Shown here piece by piece: positions 46,704-59,364 of a DNA stretch of 64,000 nucleotides. The notes under the pieces were generated by a model. It did not search any database and was not told the DNA's origin. It saw only the letters and a list, made by a program, of their open reading frames with translations. This DNA comes from Cannabis sativa (lineage: Eukaryota > Streptophyta > Magnoliopsida > Rosales > Cannabaceae): positions 32,287,257 through 32,351,256 of the forward strand of contig NC_083607.1 in assembly GCF_029168945.1 (NCBI RefSeq). The letters are read 5' to 3'. Each line of letters begins with the position of its first letter. Position 1 is the first letter of the stretch. The translations under genes were made by a program, and so were the position numbers.

Positions 46704-47415
46704 CCTACACGTATTCAAAATCAGAGTTGCACAAAGAATTTGAGAACAGTCGGGCAATGAATGTTGTGGTTGCACAATATCTCAAGGAAATTGGATTTGA
46801 AAAATGGGTCTGGTCGTACTTTCTAGGGGTACGTTACAATGTAACGATGAGCAACTGGGCTGAGAGCTTCAACAACACAACTAAGGACGCAAGAGACTTC
46901 CCGATCACTGCTGCTGTAGCATTCCTGAGGTCCAAAGTCAAAAAGTGGTTTGCTTCACGAAAAGAAAAAGCTGACAAGTGGACGAAACCCCTAGCACCAG
47001 AAATGGAGGAGGACTTGGCATTGCATTTTGAAAAATCTCGATATTTGAACGTTGACTCATGTGGACCTTACACGTTGCAGGTTCACCCTGGAGGAACAGT
47101 TCAGACCGGTGGCATAGTGGACTTGCAGGAACAAACTTGCACTTGCGGTTTGTTCCAGTGCATGAAGTTTCCTTGTCCTCATGCATGTGCTGCATCTCAG
47201 GAGCAAAATATTAGCATGTACGCACTATGCTCGCCATATTACACAACAGAATATTGGAGGATGACATATGAAGGTACAACTATGCCAGTTGGTGACGAGG
47301 ATGATTGGGAATTGCCTGATGACATAAAGAACATGACAGTTGGAGTGCCTGTTGAGAAGAAACCAATAGGGTGACCCAAGAAGCAAAAGGTTGGAAGAAT
47401 TAAGAACAACCAAAC
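46704..47415 (+). pseudogene. MULE transposase, part 3 (DDE Glu and SWIM zinc finger)
   Basis: Uninterrupted open segment of about 215 codons (from about 46710 to 47374). WAESFNN (about 46858) carries the likely third catalytic residue, Glu. Further on are SKVKKWFASRK and the SWIM zinc finger CTCGLFQCMKFPCPHACA (about 47138-47190), CxCxnCxH, typical of plant MuDR transposases. A TGA at 47372-47374 sits where the GRPKK-type basic tail would begin (KKPIG*PKKQK), again a plausible CGA-to-TGA change. The frame then reads on to the insertion at 47416. Earlier codons belong to the neighbouring LTR. Confidence 0.93.
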
Positions 47416-49334
47416 TGTTGGAAATTATTTTACCAGGATCTTAGATCTACTCACAAGTATGTTGATTAACACCCTATATATGAACTTCTAAAACGATTAT
47501 GAAATAAACACATATAAAGTATGAGAAACCTTACATTGGGTGCAGCGGAATATTATGTCTCCTTCCGTTCAGATCTCTAACCCTTGTATCCTTTCTGTCG
47601 CAAAGTATTATCAAGATCTGAACCTGGATCTCTTTCTCTCCTTCTTTAGTGCTGAAACTCCTTCTTGTTGAATGTCTTTCTTCACGATCTTCCTCACTAT
47701 GATTGAGGTATCACTTGCTGTGTGCGGGCACTACTCTAATCACTAAGTGGTTTCGAAATTTCAAGGAAGAAGAAGAGAGTATGGGTGGCGGCTAGGTTAG
47801 AGAGAGAAGGCTCAGGTTTTTCTCTGAAGGAATTCAGAAGTAAAAGTGTGAAAGTTAAGTGTAAATTTCCTGAAGCCTTCACTATCTATTTCTAGCATTC
47901 CACTAGGGTTAGGTTTGAATTATTTGGCATCAAAATAATGAAAATATCAGATGAAAAAAACATATAAAAGTGGCCGGCCTAGGCAATGTGGATTTGGGCC
48001 TCACTTCTTGCAATTTTGCAGTTTTATCTTTTTTGCATCTCATTTTCTCAAAAACGCCAATTTTCCAAATTCAACCATTTAAATGCAAATTCTAACTATT
48101 TAATAACTATAAATAATTATTAAATAATATTGTCATTTATCATATTTATTAATTGAACCATACAAAGTATCATAATTAACAAATATGCCTTAAAAACTCT
48201 TTCTTTACAATTTCGCCCTTACTTAGTGAAAAAATTCACAAACAGACATAGTCTAATTTGAGAATTATAATTGATTAATCAAAACCAATTATATGAGTCT
48301 TACAAGCAATATTATCTCAACTAGTGGGGGGACCATGGGTCTATATAACCGAGCTTCCAATAAGCAGATCAAGAATTTATAACCTAAATTCACTGACTTA
48401 TTAATTCTTCGTTGAATCCACGCATAGAACTTAGAATTGCACTCTCAGTATATAGAATGCTCTATATGTTCCACCATATAGACACATCATTAGTTATCCA
48501 TTGTTATAATCCTAATTTGATCAATGATCCTCTATATGAATGATCTACACTGTAAAGGGATTAGATTACAGTTACACCCTACAATGTATTTTATCCTTAA
48601 AACACTTAACCCCGTGTAAATGATATTTCAGCTTATGTGAAATAAGTACTCCACCATTTATTTTCGTTTGGTCAAGCTCGAAGGAGATCATCCTTTACTT
48701 ACTATTCGCCAGATAGAAGCTATAGATTCCATGTTTATGTTAGCGCTCCCACTCAATTGTACTACCGTGTTCCCAAAATGTACGTATCCCCCTGACCCAA
48801 AAGTAGGCTTAACTAACAAATCAAAGAACACGAATAACCTCTTGAGATTGAGCTTAATCATAACAGGATTAAGATCATTTGATCTAGGATCAACTAGTCG
48901 ATATTGACTTGAATAGATTTTACGGTAAGTTTAATAAATCTAAGTCAAAGTTCAATATCGGTCCCTTCTGATGCATACTCCATGCATCCAACCTGAGCTT
49001 TACTTTAACCAATGCTCTGGAAAGAACATAGCATTTCTCCAAATGCAAGTAAACTCTGTTGTAGATTATGATATCAGTAAAACCCTGTGTCTGATAAATC
49101 TAGGAAACTTTATTCACATAGTCATGTTTACTTTCCAATAGGTTGACAACACAATAAACAGGATCAAGTATGTGAAAAGGGTTTCAGGTGAATTTATAAA
49201 TCAAATAAACAAGCAATTGATAAGATGAACCAAAACATACACAAATGAATGAAAAATACTTATGTTTCTATATTGATGTTGAATAAAATGGATTACATTG
49301 AAATGGAGTTTTATTTAGGGCATAAAATCCAACT
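47416..49334 (-). repeat. Solo copia LTR (1919 bp), inverted, in MULE transposase
   Basis: Minus-strand LTR from AGTTGGATTTTATGCCC at 49334 (first base mutated T to A) to TTTCCAACA at 47416. TSD CAAAC at 47411-47415 and 49335-49339. The 49180-49320 part differs from other copies, so it may be an older subfamily. Confidence 0.92.
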
Positions 49335-49439
49335 CAAACTGCTTGTAATGGTGAAAGGATTATCAAATCATGAAATTGTAGCAAGTGCGGTGCCAAGGGG
49401 CACAACAGAAGCACTTGCACCTACCGAGGTTTAAAATGA
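49335..49439 (+). pseudogene. MULE transposase, part 4 (C-terminal zinc knuckle)
   Basis: After the solo LTR the transposase frame resumes for 105 bases and ends at TGA 49437-49439. It contains CSKCGAKGHNRSTC (about 49375-49416), a CCHC zinc knuckle often found at the C-terminus of MuDR-type transposases, preceded by one stop (KS*NCSKC). It is too short to stand out as an ORF and is recognised only as the continuation of part 3. Confidence 0.88.
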
Positions 49440-49678
49440 ATTTTTAGTTTATTTGTATTGTGATGTCTTGGACTATTATCTATTGTTATTGAATTAATGT
49501 TGGACTACTTTAAACATTAGAATTTGTGATATTTTATGTTTACATAATTATTATAATTTGTTGCATGAAAGAAACGCCTAAAATTTTTATGAACTAATAA
49601 AAGAACATAAACATACCAATAAAAGAAACTAGTTACATTGTTATCTTAATAAATACCAATTAAAAAAAACATAATTGT
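49440..49678. other. Intergenic region between convergent MULE genes
   Basis: About 240 AT-rich bases separating the transposase stop from the Ulp1-like stop. Presumed to hold both polyadenylation signals; AATAAA-like stretches are common but none is decisive. Confidence 0.5.
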
Positions 49679-50965
49679 TCATGCTAAATTCTGGTAAAAC
49701 AAATCTACACACCATCGCTCTCTAAATTTCTTCATATTGTCATCGTTCACATTATCAAACGTAGTCTCTAGCATACTATGCTCGATGTGCTCTATCATAC
49801 ATCCCGCAGTCACTGCTATATGAGACAATAAAAAGTAAATAAATAAAAGTATGCAAATTAAATTCAAGTTAAATAATAAAAAATAAATTGTAATTAAGTT
49901 ACCTTGATTCTGTCTGTCGAACAATGCTCCAGTCGATGACTTTTGAAGTAAGACTTCTAACCTGGCTCTCTGAGGCGGTCCATTGAGGCAGGAGGATCAT
50001 GTCATGACTCTCAAATAGGCCAGCCTGCAGCATCAAAGTTGGTAGTATCTTTTCCCACTTTGCCAAGTGACTCTTCAATTCATTCGGGGAAATCGATCCG
50101 AGGCTCGATTAAATATGTTCAACAACCAATGATCCAGATCTACCGCTAGTGTCACCCAATGCGTTGCACTATCGAAGAAGAGGACCATATATATTCTCTC
50201 CTTATTCTTCAAACTGTCCAAGTATTGACCTTTATCCCCTCGAATCAAATCCAATATGCCCTCATCCCACTGAAAGTTAGTGTGGTCATCACCCGCAGCT
50301 TCCCACCGACCAATAACTCCTAATGGGAAAATACACAGCATGATGACACATCTATTTGGGTACACCTCCGGATAAAAGTGTTGTCACCTCCTCATCAAAT
50401 GAAATGCCGCATCCAAATGCTAAAACATGAAAATTAAATATGTTAGAGATTAAATAAAAAAAGTTAGATAAAGTCTTTAAAAACCAAAGAAGTAAAAAAG
50501 TCTTAAAAACTTATATCGTCTCCAAGCCATGTCTTTGCAGTATGTAGTTCGAGGAACCAAGCTGAATCGTGTCTACCGGAGAAGCACTCTCTTGGGTACT
50601 TGTTCCCAATCTGGCCGTGTACCAAACTGTGAAAAGTCCTGAGCAGCTTCCGATCAACCACTCTAAGTGGGTTCGCATTCACAAGTGTCTTTGATGCCCT
50701 AGACTTCTTTTTCATTTCAGTGTACTCATCGAACCACCTAGGCCGCTTTCTCTTCCTCCGGTTCTCCACTAGCTTTGGAGCTGTCTCTAACACCTGTACC
50801 TCAGAATCCTGAGTATCCCCGATGCTGGTGATATTCGTGTTCTCAGGTGTACAGAACATGTCATCATCATCTGGTTTATAATCATTTGGGAGAATGATTT
50901 CATTTTCCGGTGACTGAGCCTCTTCTTCTGGTTGTAGCTGTGGCTGTGACTGTGAATATGGTGTC
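49679..50965 (-). pseudogene. MULE Ulp1-like cysteine protease, C-terminal exons
   Basis: C48 (Ulp1/SUMO-protease-like) domain in three exons on the minus strand: 50965-50516, 50419-49903 and 49812-49679. Motifs: a basic KRKRPRWFDEY linker, TAKTWLGDD, HLDAAFHLM, the catalytic His in THWVTLAVDL (about 50150), a likely Asp or Asn in NIFNRASD, Gln in LPQWT, and the catalytic Cys in SDCG (about 49805). Damage: the first intron donor reads AT instead of GT at 50513-50514, and about two bases are missing just after SDCGMY, shifting the last exon's frame. Real Ulp1 cleaves SUMO from proteins; whether transposon copies do so is unknown. Confidence 0.88.
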
Positions 50966-52863
50966 TGTTGGAAATTATTTTACCAGGATGTTAGATCTAC
51001 TCACAAGTATGTTGATTAACACCCTAAATATGAACTTTCTAAAACGATGAAATAAACACATATAAAGTTTAGTAAACCTTACATTGGGTGCAGCGGAATA
51101 TAATGACTCCTTCCGTTCAGATATCTAGCCCTTGATTCCTTTCTGTAGCAGAGCATTATCAATATCTGAACCTGGATCTATTTCTCTGATTCTTTAGTGC
51201 TGAAACTCCTTCTTGCTGAAAGTCTTTCTTCACGATCTTCCTCACTATGATTGAGGTATCACTTGCTGTGTGTGGGCACTACTCTAATCACTAAGAATTT
51301 AGAAATCTCAAGGAGGAAGAGAGAGAGGGAGTGGTCGACCAAAGATAGGGAGAGAGAGAGGCTCAGTTTTTTCTGAATGAAAAGTGTAGAAATTTAGTGT
51401 ATATATTTCCTGAAGCCTTCACTATCTATTTATAGCATTCCACTAGGGTTAGGTTTGAATTATTTGGCATTAACATAATGAAAATATCAGAGGGAAAACC
51501 TTACAAAATTGGCCGGCCCTATCTGTATGGATTTGGGCCTCACTTTTTGCAATTTTGCAGTTTTATCTTTTTTGCATCTGATTTTCTCAAAAACGCCAAT
51601 TTTCGAATTCAACCATTTAAATGCCAATTCTAACTATTTAATAACTATAAATAATTATTAAATAATATTGTCATTTATCATATTTATTAATTGAACCATA
51701 CAAAGTATCATAATTAACAAATATGCCCCTAAAACTCTTTCTTTACAATTTCGCCCTTACTTAGTGAAAAATTCACAAATAGACATAGTCTAAATTTAGA
51801 ATTATAATTGATTAATCAAAACCAATTATATGAGTCTTACAAGCAATATTATCTCAACTATTGGGGGGACCATGGGTCTATATAACCGAGCTTCCAATAA
51901 GCAGATTAAGAATTTATAACCTAAATTCACTGACTTATTAATTCTTCGTTGAATCCACGCATAGAACTTAGAATTGCACTCTCAGTATATAGAATGCTCT
52001 ATATGTTCCACCATATAGACACATCATTAGTTATCCATTGTTATAATCCTAATTTGATCAATTATCCTCTATATGAATGATCTACATTGTAAAGGGATTA
52101 GATTACCGATATACCCTACAATGTATTTAATCCTTAGAACACTTAACCCCGTATAAATGATATTTCAGCTTATGTGAAATGAGATCTCCACCATTTATTT
52201 TCGTTTGGTCAAGCTCAAAGGAGATCATCCTTTACTTACTATTCGCCAGATAGAAGCTATAGATTCCATGTTTATGTTAGCGCTCCCACTCAATTGCACT
52301 ACCGTGTTCCCAAAATGTACGTATCACCCTGACCTAAAAGTAGGCTTAACTTACAAATCAAAGAACACGAATAGCCTCTTGAGATCGAGCCTAATCATAA
52401 CAGGATTAAGATCATTTAATCTAGGATCAACTAGGCGATATTGACTTGAATAGATATTACGGTAAGTTTAATAAATCTAAGTCAAAGTTCAATATCGGTC
52501 CCTTCCGATGCATACTCCATGCATCCAACCTGAGCTTTACTTTAACCAATGTTCTGGAAAGAACATAGCATTTCTCCAAATGCAAGTAAACTGTGTTGTA
52601 GATTATCATATCAATAAAACCTTGTGTCTGATAAATCTAGGAAACTTTATTCACATAGTCATGTTTACTTTCTAATGTGTTGACAACACAATAAACAGGA
52701 TCAAGTATGTGAAAAGGGTTTCAGACGAATTCATACATTATGTACATATAATCATGAAATAAATCATGTGAACCATGCAACATTAAATGTTATTTCTGAT
52801 CTATATTAATAAGTAAATCTGATTATATTGAAATGAGTTTTATTTAGGGCATAAAACCCAACA
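50966..52863 (-). repeat. Copia E 3' LTR (1898 bp)
   Basis: TGTTGGGTTTTATGCCC at 52863 (minus strand) to TTTCCAACA at 50966. Next to it on the internal side is the polypurine tract complement AACTCCCACTTGC (52864-52876). Confidence 0.94.
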
Positions 52864-55432
52864 AACTCCCACTTGCACTAATATAAAACAAAAAAGTGCA
52901 TTTCAAATAATCTCAACACCTTGATATACAAATCAAGTGTAGTAGTAGTAAACTCCTCGTAATAGGATCTGAAAGGTTGAACTAAACACAACCTTTTCTC
53001 CACCATTACTCTTCCTTAATCACAAAATCATTGATAATGTGAAATTTCTCTCTATATGTCTACTCTTCTTCTGATACTGGATTCTATACCTTTGGCAACT
53101 ACTTTTGGTTAATCAGGAAATTAACACTAGTAGTTAAGGCAATTTGGAATGGTGCCAAAAATGTATAGAACTTTCCTTAGACTGAATAAGTACCTTTCCT
53201 GCAATTTTAACATTCAGTCCCTTTCTGGTAGACCTAGAGACTTCAGATAAGTTTTTACACTTCTCCAAAATCACTATTCCACCCCCAAAGTAATCACCAT
53301 CTTATCAGAAAGATTTTCTAGCACAAAGGCAAATTTCGAAATCTGATGTGCTGTAGTCTAAGAGTTTTAAACACACCCTTATAGACTAACATATAGTTCC
53401 TCTTCTTTATCTTAAGATTTACTTGATTGTCTTCCAATGTTCTTCTCCTGGATTAATCTGATACCTACTCATTACTCCCACTCAACAGCAGGTGTCTGGT
53501 CTAAGGCATACAAAAGCATATCTAAGACCTCTCACTGTTGATTTAAGAAATTCTTTCATGGCTTTATCTTTTCTCGAATAGTTGAGACTTTTCCTTAGAT
53601 AAATAAAATCTATGCCTAGAAGTCGAGAAGCTTCTATAGATTGCCATTAGAAAGAAAATGCTTCAGCATCTTACTAAAGTAAGTTGCTTGCATTAGAGTA
53701 AGTAATTAGCAGGTATACCACAAGCCATAGGTTTAATTAAACTCAAACCTATAATACTAGGAACAGGGAGTTTTGTTAAGTCCATTGAATAGACTTATAA
53801 ACGAAAATTTCCTTTTATGTCCTTGTAATAGAAAAATTTAGGTTACTCCATGTGAATGGATTAAACCAAAGTTCTATTTGGCTTTTCTTCTTAGTTTCTT
53901 ATCTTGACAATCCATTACTTGTTTACACTTACAATGGATTTTAATCATTAGTGTCTTCCAAGTCATAAGAAGTGAAGTTTCTAGGAACTCTCCCACTACA
54001 ACAAGGTACCGTGAATTATGTCTAAGAAAACTAAATGGTATTAACCTCTTTGGTTGTGACAAGACAACAGAGGCAGTGGGATCATCATATGTCAAATAAG
54101 ATGATAGAACACTTTTGGAATCAAGAAAAAATATCTCCTTTATTTGCTACTTTATTTTCAGACTTAGTCATTTTCTTAGAAAAGTAGTATTTGTTTAAAT
54201 AAACACTTTCTTATCTATTGACTATGGGATGGTCCACCCCTAATCACTTAGAATAGCTAACAAACCATGGTTAACAGTTCTAGCTTTTTATAAGATTTTG
54301 ATTAGGTCATCAATGAATCTAGTAATGATTTACATTAAGTATACAACCATTACATCATTCTGAAATTGTATTACCATAGAAGGATTTTAGGCAACGGCTA
54401 GTAACTAATCATCAATATGCAAATTGAAATTTCTGGGGAGGTAAGTTTGGATATAATTCAAAATCAATTTAATGATCTTTGAACTGCATATCTACTAACT
54501 ATTTCTCCACCCCTATCAGTTCGCAAGATCTTTAACCACTTACCTTAATGGTTTTCCATCATTGCTAGAAATTAAGAAATTTTTCAAACATTTCAAATTT
54601 CTTTGTATAAGGTATAATCTAGAGTTATCGTTTTAAGAATACAACGAATAACTCATATCCACCCCTGAATGTACATCCATCTGCGAATGAGATGAACTAC
54701 TTTCAGTGGATATAGGCATATTAACTTATTGCAGAGATGGATCTTGTCAAAACCACTATGAACAAGATACAAATGCCATAGATTAATGAAAATGTGGTTG
54801 TGTCTTTTTGATGACTTAGGTTTAGTTACATAAAAGAGTTCTTAGAATAGTGCAAGTGGATCTTGGTCACAGAATGCTAAACTCATATTCCATACAGTTT
54901 GAAACCATTAACAGAAGATGGATATTAAACACTTGTGAAAGTGTAACTGTATTGCATCCTAGAATTAGAAATATAAGAAAATTTATGTTTGGAATCTAAA
55001 ATTAAAGTCAAAGACTTAAATTTATACCAAATATAATGAGTAATTCTATCTTGGACCACCAGTACTTATTTAAACTCTAAGTCAAATTTGCCCATACAAG
55101 TAGGAGATTTTTAAGATTAAGGATTTATATCAATTGTGAATAGAATTTCGGGATTATAATCATATGCGTCATTTATTTTCTGAAGAGAAAAATTAGAATG
55201 ACATGAAATGACATATTGACCATTCATCCAATGATATGTTATTGAGCTAATTCGAAATGAATAAGCTAAGAGGAATTAGGATAATTTCGTTTATAAATAA
55301 GAATCCAACGATGCTTCGATTAGCGAGAGTCAAAGTAATCTTATTTATACAATCTTCTTGTTTCATATTGTAAAAATACTAGTCTAAGGTGTCATCAATT
55401 GATGAACAGCTAGATGTTGCATATACAATATT
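52864..55432 (-). pseudogene. Copia E internal region with decayed pol scraps
   Basis: No ORF over 75 codons. On the minus strand a piece near 54475-54540 reads KILRTDRGGE, the copia integrase core, followed by ATATGCAGTTCAAAGATCAT, a near-exact DNA match to copia C at 21870-21890. CCACCCC-type stretches at 53279, 54236, 54511 and 54659 recur in copia B, as does the ACTCCCACTCAACAGCAG.TGTCTGG stretch (53475; 8310). Near 55310-55335 a GCGAGAGTCAAAGT motif matches the leader of B. Confidence 0.65.
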
Positions 55433-56776
55433 TATCTGTATGGATTTGGGCCTCACTTTTTGCAATTTTGCAGTTTTATCTTTTTTGCATCTGATTTTCT
55501 CAAAAACGCCAATTTTCTAATTCAACCATTTAAATGCCAATTCTAACTATTTAATAACTATAAATAATTATTAAATAATATTGTCATTTATCATATTTAT
55601 TAATTGAACCATACAAAGTATCATAATTAACAAATATGCCCCTAAAACTCTTTCTTTACAATTTCGCCCTTACTTAGTGAAAAATTCACAAATAGACATA
55701 GTCTAAATTTAGAATTATAATTGATTAATCAAAACCAATTATATGAGTCTTACAAGCAATATTATCTCAACTATTGGGGGGACCATGGGTCTATATAACC
55801 GAGCTTCCAATAAGCAGATTAAGAATTTATAACCTAAATTCACTGACTTATTAATTCTTCGTTGAATCCACGCATAGAACTTAGAATTGCACTCTCAGTA
55901 TATAGAATGCTCTATATGTTCCACCATATAGACACATCATTAGTTATCCATTGTTATAATCCTAATTTGATCAATGATCCTCTATATGAATGATGTACAA
56001 TGCAAAGGGATTAGATTACCGTTACACCCTACAATGTATTTAATCCTCAAAACACTTAACCCCGTATAAATGATATTTCAGCTTATGTGAAATGAGATCT
56101 CCACCATTTATTTTCGTTTGGTCAAGCTCGAAGGAGATCATCCTTTACTTACTATTCGCCAGATAGAAGCTATAGATTCCATGTTTATGTCAGCGCTCCC
56201 ACTCAATTGCACTACCGTGTTCCCAAAATGTACGTATCGCCCTGACCCAAAAGTAGGCTTAACTAACAAATCAAAGAACACGAATAGCCTCTTGAGATCG
56301 AGCCTAATTATAACAGGATTAAGATCATTTAATCTAGGATCAACTAGGCGATATTGACTTGAATAGATATTACGGTAAGTTTAATAAATCTAAGTCAAAG
56401 TTCAATATCGGTCCCTTCCGATGTATACTCCATGCATCCAACCTGAGCTTTACTTTAACCAATGTTCTGGAAAGAACATAGCATTTCTCCAAATGCAAGT
56501 AAACTCTGTTGTAGATTATCATATCAGTAAAACCCTGTGTCTGATAAATCTAGGAAAATTTATTCACATAGTCATGTTTACTTTCCAATGTGTTGACAGC
56601 ACAATAAACATGATCAAGTATGTGAAAAGGAATTCAGACAAATTCATACATTATGTACATATAATCATGAAATAAATCATGTGAACCATGCAACATTAAA
56701 TGTTATTTCTGATCTATATTAGTAAGTAAATCTGATTATATTGAAATGAGTTTTATTTAGGGCATAAAACCCAACA
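55433..56776 (-). repeat. Copia E 5' LTR, truncated
   Basis: Equivalent to 51520-52863 in the 3' LTR at exactly the same length (1344 bp). The junction at about 55432 joins leader-like sequence to mid-LTR, so the deletion removed the LTR 3' part, the primer site and adjoining leader. Confidence 0.9.
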
Positions 56777-56781
56777 GTGTC

Positions 56782-57281
56782 GACCCTCCAGGATCTTGCA
56801 GGAGTCTCATTATGGTCTTCAGCTAATCCATAATCGCTGTCTGTCCTCTTAGTAGAGCGGTCTGCCCTTCCCTCAAAGTAATTTTCCCCCTCTCCACAGT
56901 CTCCAACCTTGCCAAAATGGCAGGGTATATTGGATCACGAGCCTCTGAGGTGCTGGGAATAGAAGTTGACGGGCGAATAGGACGATCCTGTGATGCTGCA
57001 AATGGGTCAACACCAGACTCATCTGGTACTGAAGACGGTGCATGTGGTGGAGACGGTGGAGGTGGTGTAGAGTCTCTAAATATTCAGGTTGCATCCACTC
57101 GTTCTTCCAATGTCGAGGCAAGCTTTTCGGCCTGGCTTCGCAAAGCACCCTGTGTTGGTTGCCCATCCTCACCCAACACAAGTTTCTCCAAGTCAACAAA
57201 TAAAAGCTGCTGACCCCCAGTGATGTAACTCACAAACTCAATCTCATTCGCTCGGGGACATAACATAGAGTAAACTGTCAA
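56782..57281 (-). pseudogene. MULE Ulp1-like gene, middle exon (linker region), interrupted by copia E
   Basis: Begins after an acceptor (TTTTTCAG) at 57282 with LTVYSMLCPRANEIEF, then VDLEKLVLGEDG and AEKLASTLEERVDA, then a TGA, then a Pro/Ser-rich linker. It meets copia E at 56781 and continues at 50965 with Gln/Pro and acidic sequence (SQSQPQLQPEEEAQS). Linkers between DUF1985 and Ulp1 domains vary widely between elements, so this part is recognised mainly by position and splice sites. Confidence 0.75.
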
Positions 57282-57357
57282 CTGAAAAATAAAACAAATA
57301 TATTAATATAATATATGGAAATTAACATGAATTAAACATAAAGCGTAAGAAACTTAC

Positions 57358-58218
57358 ATTTCTAGCAAATACTCTTATCACTTCTTCCTTCCCGGGTGTC
57401 GTGTTCGGCTTACTCTCCCAGTTCAGCATTCTCAAAAAGCGATGCAACTTCTTCACTGCATACTCGTTGCCCAACTCCACGATCGCCTCGTATGCCCAAT
57501 ACTGCAACACTGCAGTATAGCTGTAAGATGAGTATTTTACCTCCTTCTGAGTAACTCCCTTTTCAATCTTTTTCAGCATCTTATTCTTGACATCCACGTA
57601 GTCTTTATTACAAGTTTCCATCAGCTTGGTGTACGAAATCTTTCCCCACCGGTACTCGTAGAAGAATGGAAGGTTGTCAACCATTCATATGACAAAAGGA
57701 GGAACGACAGTCTTCTCCTCCTTACCAATGAGGACGCCCATAACAAACAAGGCCATCCCCAACTTGTACACATCATCAACTTCTGTGCAGCTCTCAAAAA
57801 CTCTGCGCAGTTGGCCAAAGCTGATGGAAGGATTACCATTGAAATATTCCATAATCAAACAGTCCGAACTTCCTTTCTCTTTGATGTCTTTCTCAGTAGG
57901 TCCGTGCAACAAGTTTAACCTGGGCACCAAGCCAAACTCCACCTTACCAAATCTACATCTCTTCCTTCCCACATAAAAATGTACCTCGTCTAGCTTGTCA
58001 GATTTGATTTTGTGCAACATCAATTGATGAATCAAAGCTCCTGAAAATTGCAAAGGCTCTCTCTCGAAAAACTGTTTGAAAGAGGATTTCCTCACCCTAT
58101 CCCATAGTCTGAATTCTTTAAATTTAGCCTTAATATTCGGGTAGTAATAACTACCACCGCGCCATGTGACACGACCTGTGTAATGCTTCGACACTAGAAT
58201 TATTAGATGTAGAGGTCT
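57358..58218 (-). pseudogene. MULE Ulp1-like gene, DUF1985 exon
   Basis: One 861-bp exon between acceptor TTTTTTTTTCAG (ending at 58219) and donor AAT|GTAAGTTTC (57357). DUF1985 is a plant domain found at the N-terminus of Ulp1-like proteins carried by MULEs; its role is unknown. Visible features are FRLWDRVRKSSFKQFFE, FYVGRKRCRFGKVEFGLVP, FESCTEVDDVYKLGMALFV, LPFFYEYRWGKISY and YAVKKLHRFLRMLNWES. One TGA at 57685-57687 interrupts VPPFVI*MVDN where Arg (CGA) is probable. Otherwise the exon is open throughout. Confidence 0.88.
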
Positions 58219-58224
58219 CTGAAA

Positions 58225-58785
58225 AAAAAAAACAAGAATTAAATCAACAAAAAATAAAATAATTATTAATAAAACAATAAAAAATAAAATAATAATTAAT
58301 AAATCAATAAAGAATAAAACAATTATTAATAAAACAATAAAAAATAAAACAATAATTAATAAATCAACAAAACAATAAAATAATAATTAATAAAACAACA
58401 ATTAATAATTAATAATAAAACCATAACCAATAATTAATAAAACAATAAAAAATAAAATAATAATTCATAATTAATAATAAAACAATAATTAATAATTAAT
58501 AAAAAAATTATCATTAATAATTAATAAAATAATAATTAATAATTAATAATAAAACAATAATTAATAATAATAATGAAACAATAATTAGTAAAACAATAAA
58601 AAAAATTAATAATTAATAAAACAATAAAAAATAAAATAATAATTAATAATTAATAATAAAACAATAATTAATAATTATTAATAAAATAATAATTAATTAA
58701 ACAATACTTAATAAATCAATAAAAAATAAAATAATTCATAAAACAATAACTAAATAATTAATAATTAATAAAACAAGAAAAAAAC
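58225..58785 (-). repeat. Low-complexity AATAAT/ACAATA array in first intron of the Ulp1-like gene
   Basis: About 560 bp built almost entirely of variants of AATAATTAATAAAACAATAA. The exon beginning at 58218 lies just downstream on the minus strand, so the array would be intronic. Confidence 0.85.
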
Positions 58786-58985
58786 ACCTCGGGTCCGATG
58801 GGTCTGATGGGCCCGATATGGTAGCCATTGGACCCTATCGGTCCAATCAGACCTTCAGCTTTTGAGAGAATCAGTCTTGCTCTATGGGTCCAATTGGTAG
58901 CTATCGGATCCATATGGCTATCATATTGGTACCATCGGACCCATGGCATCAGGACCATCAGACCCATCGGACCTTCTTCTTCCCC
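58786..58985. repeat. Subterminal degenerate repeats rich in TCCGATGG and its complement (right)
   Basis: GGTCCGATGG, GGTCTGATGG, CATCGGACC and CATCAGACC recur about ten times in 200 bp in both orientations. The left end of the MULE has the same motif in direct tandem units (25441-25770). Shared motifs near both ends suit a transposase-binding role (inference). Confidence 0.7.
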
Positions 58986-59148
58986 AATGGTTTCTCCTTT
59001 CACAGATCCGAATCCACCCAATTTCCATTCCACAAAAATTTTCTTAAATCTAATAAATAATAGGTTTCACAAACAATCCCAAACAAAATCACAAACAAAA
59101 TAAATCTTTAACACTTTCTAAAAAAAAAACAAAGAAATCACAACATAC

Positions 59149-59157
59149 CTTCGACAT
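59149..59157 (-). other. Possible first coding exon of the Ulp1-like gene
   Basis: ATGTCGAAG|GTATGT reads Met-Ser-Lys followed by a good donor. It would be spliced across the AT-rich array to the DUF1985 exon. A three-codon exon rests on consensus only, so this is tentative. Confidence 0.3.
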
Positions 59158-59364
59158 TTTAGCAGTTCGCCGTGGATCCACCGTGGGTTGAAGTGCTCTA
59201 CGCCGTCGATTGGGCCAGTCACCGTGGTTCGCTTGGGTCGAGCGTGGGTTGAAGTCGGCTGTGCCGTCACCGTCAGCTGGGGTTGGAGTTTTCGGGTGGG
59301 TTGAGCGAGAGTGAGTTGAGAGAGAGGAAGAGAGATGCTGATGAGTTTAGGGATTTCAAATGTG

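Larger units (their letters stand above)
50966..56776 (-). mobile_element. Ty1/copia element E, internally deleted (5.8 kb)
   Basis: Minus-strand element in the middle exon of the Ulp1-like gene, with a perfect TSD GTGTC at 50961-50965 and 56777-56781. The 3' LTR is complete (50966-52863). The 5' LTR lacks its inner 550 bp or so (55433-56776), and the primer site has gone with it. The internal 2.57 kb has no gag and only scraps of pol. The 1,344 bp shared by the LTRs show roughly 27 differences by eye (98% identity). Confidence 0.92.

Noticed and set aside
48668..48907. A similar 79-residue ORF at 48668, 52205 and 56118
   Set aside because: All three lie in copies of the same copia LTR, antisense to the element. 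Shared ancestry explains the similarity; no protein family fits.
58225..58785. AT-rich repeats considered as a replication origin or matrix attachment region
   Set aside because: Composition alone cannot support either; the simplest reading is an expanded intronic microsatellite.
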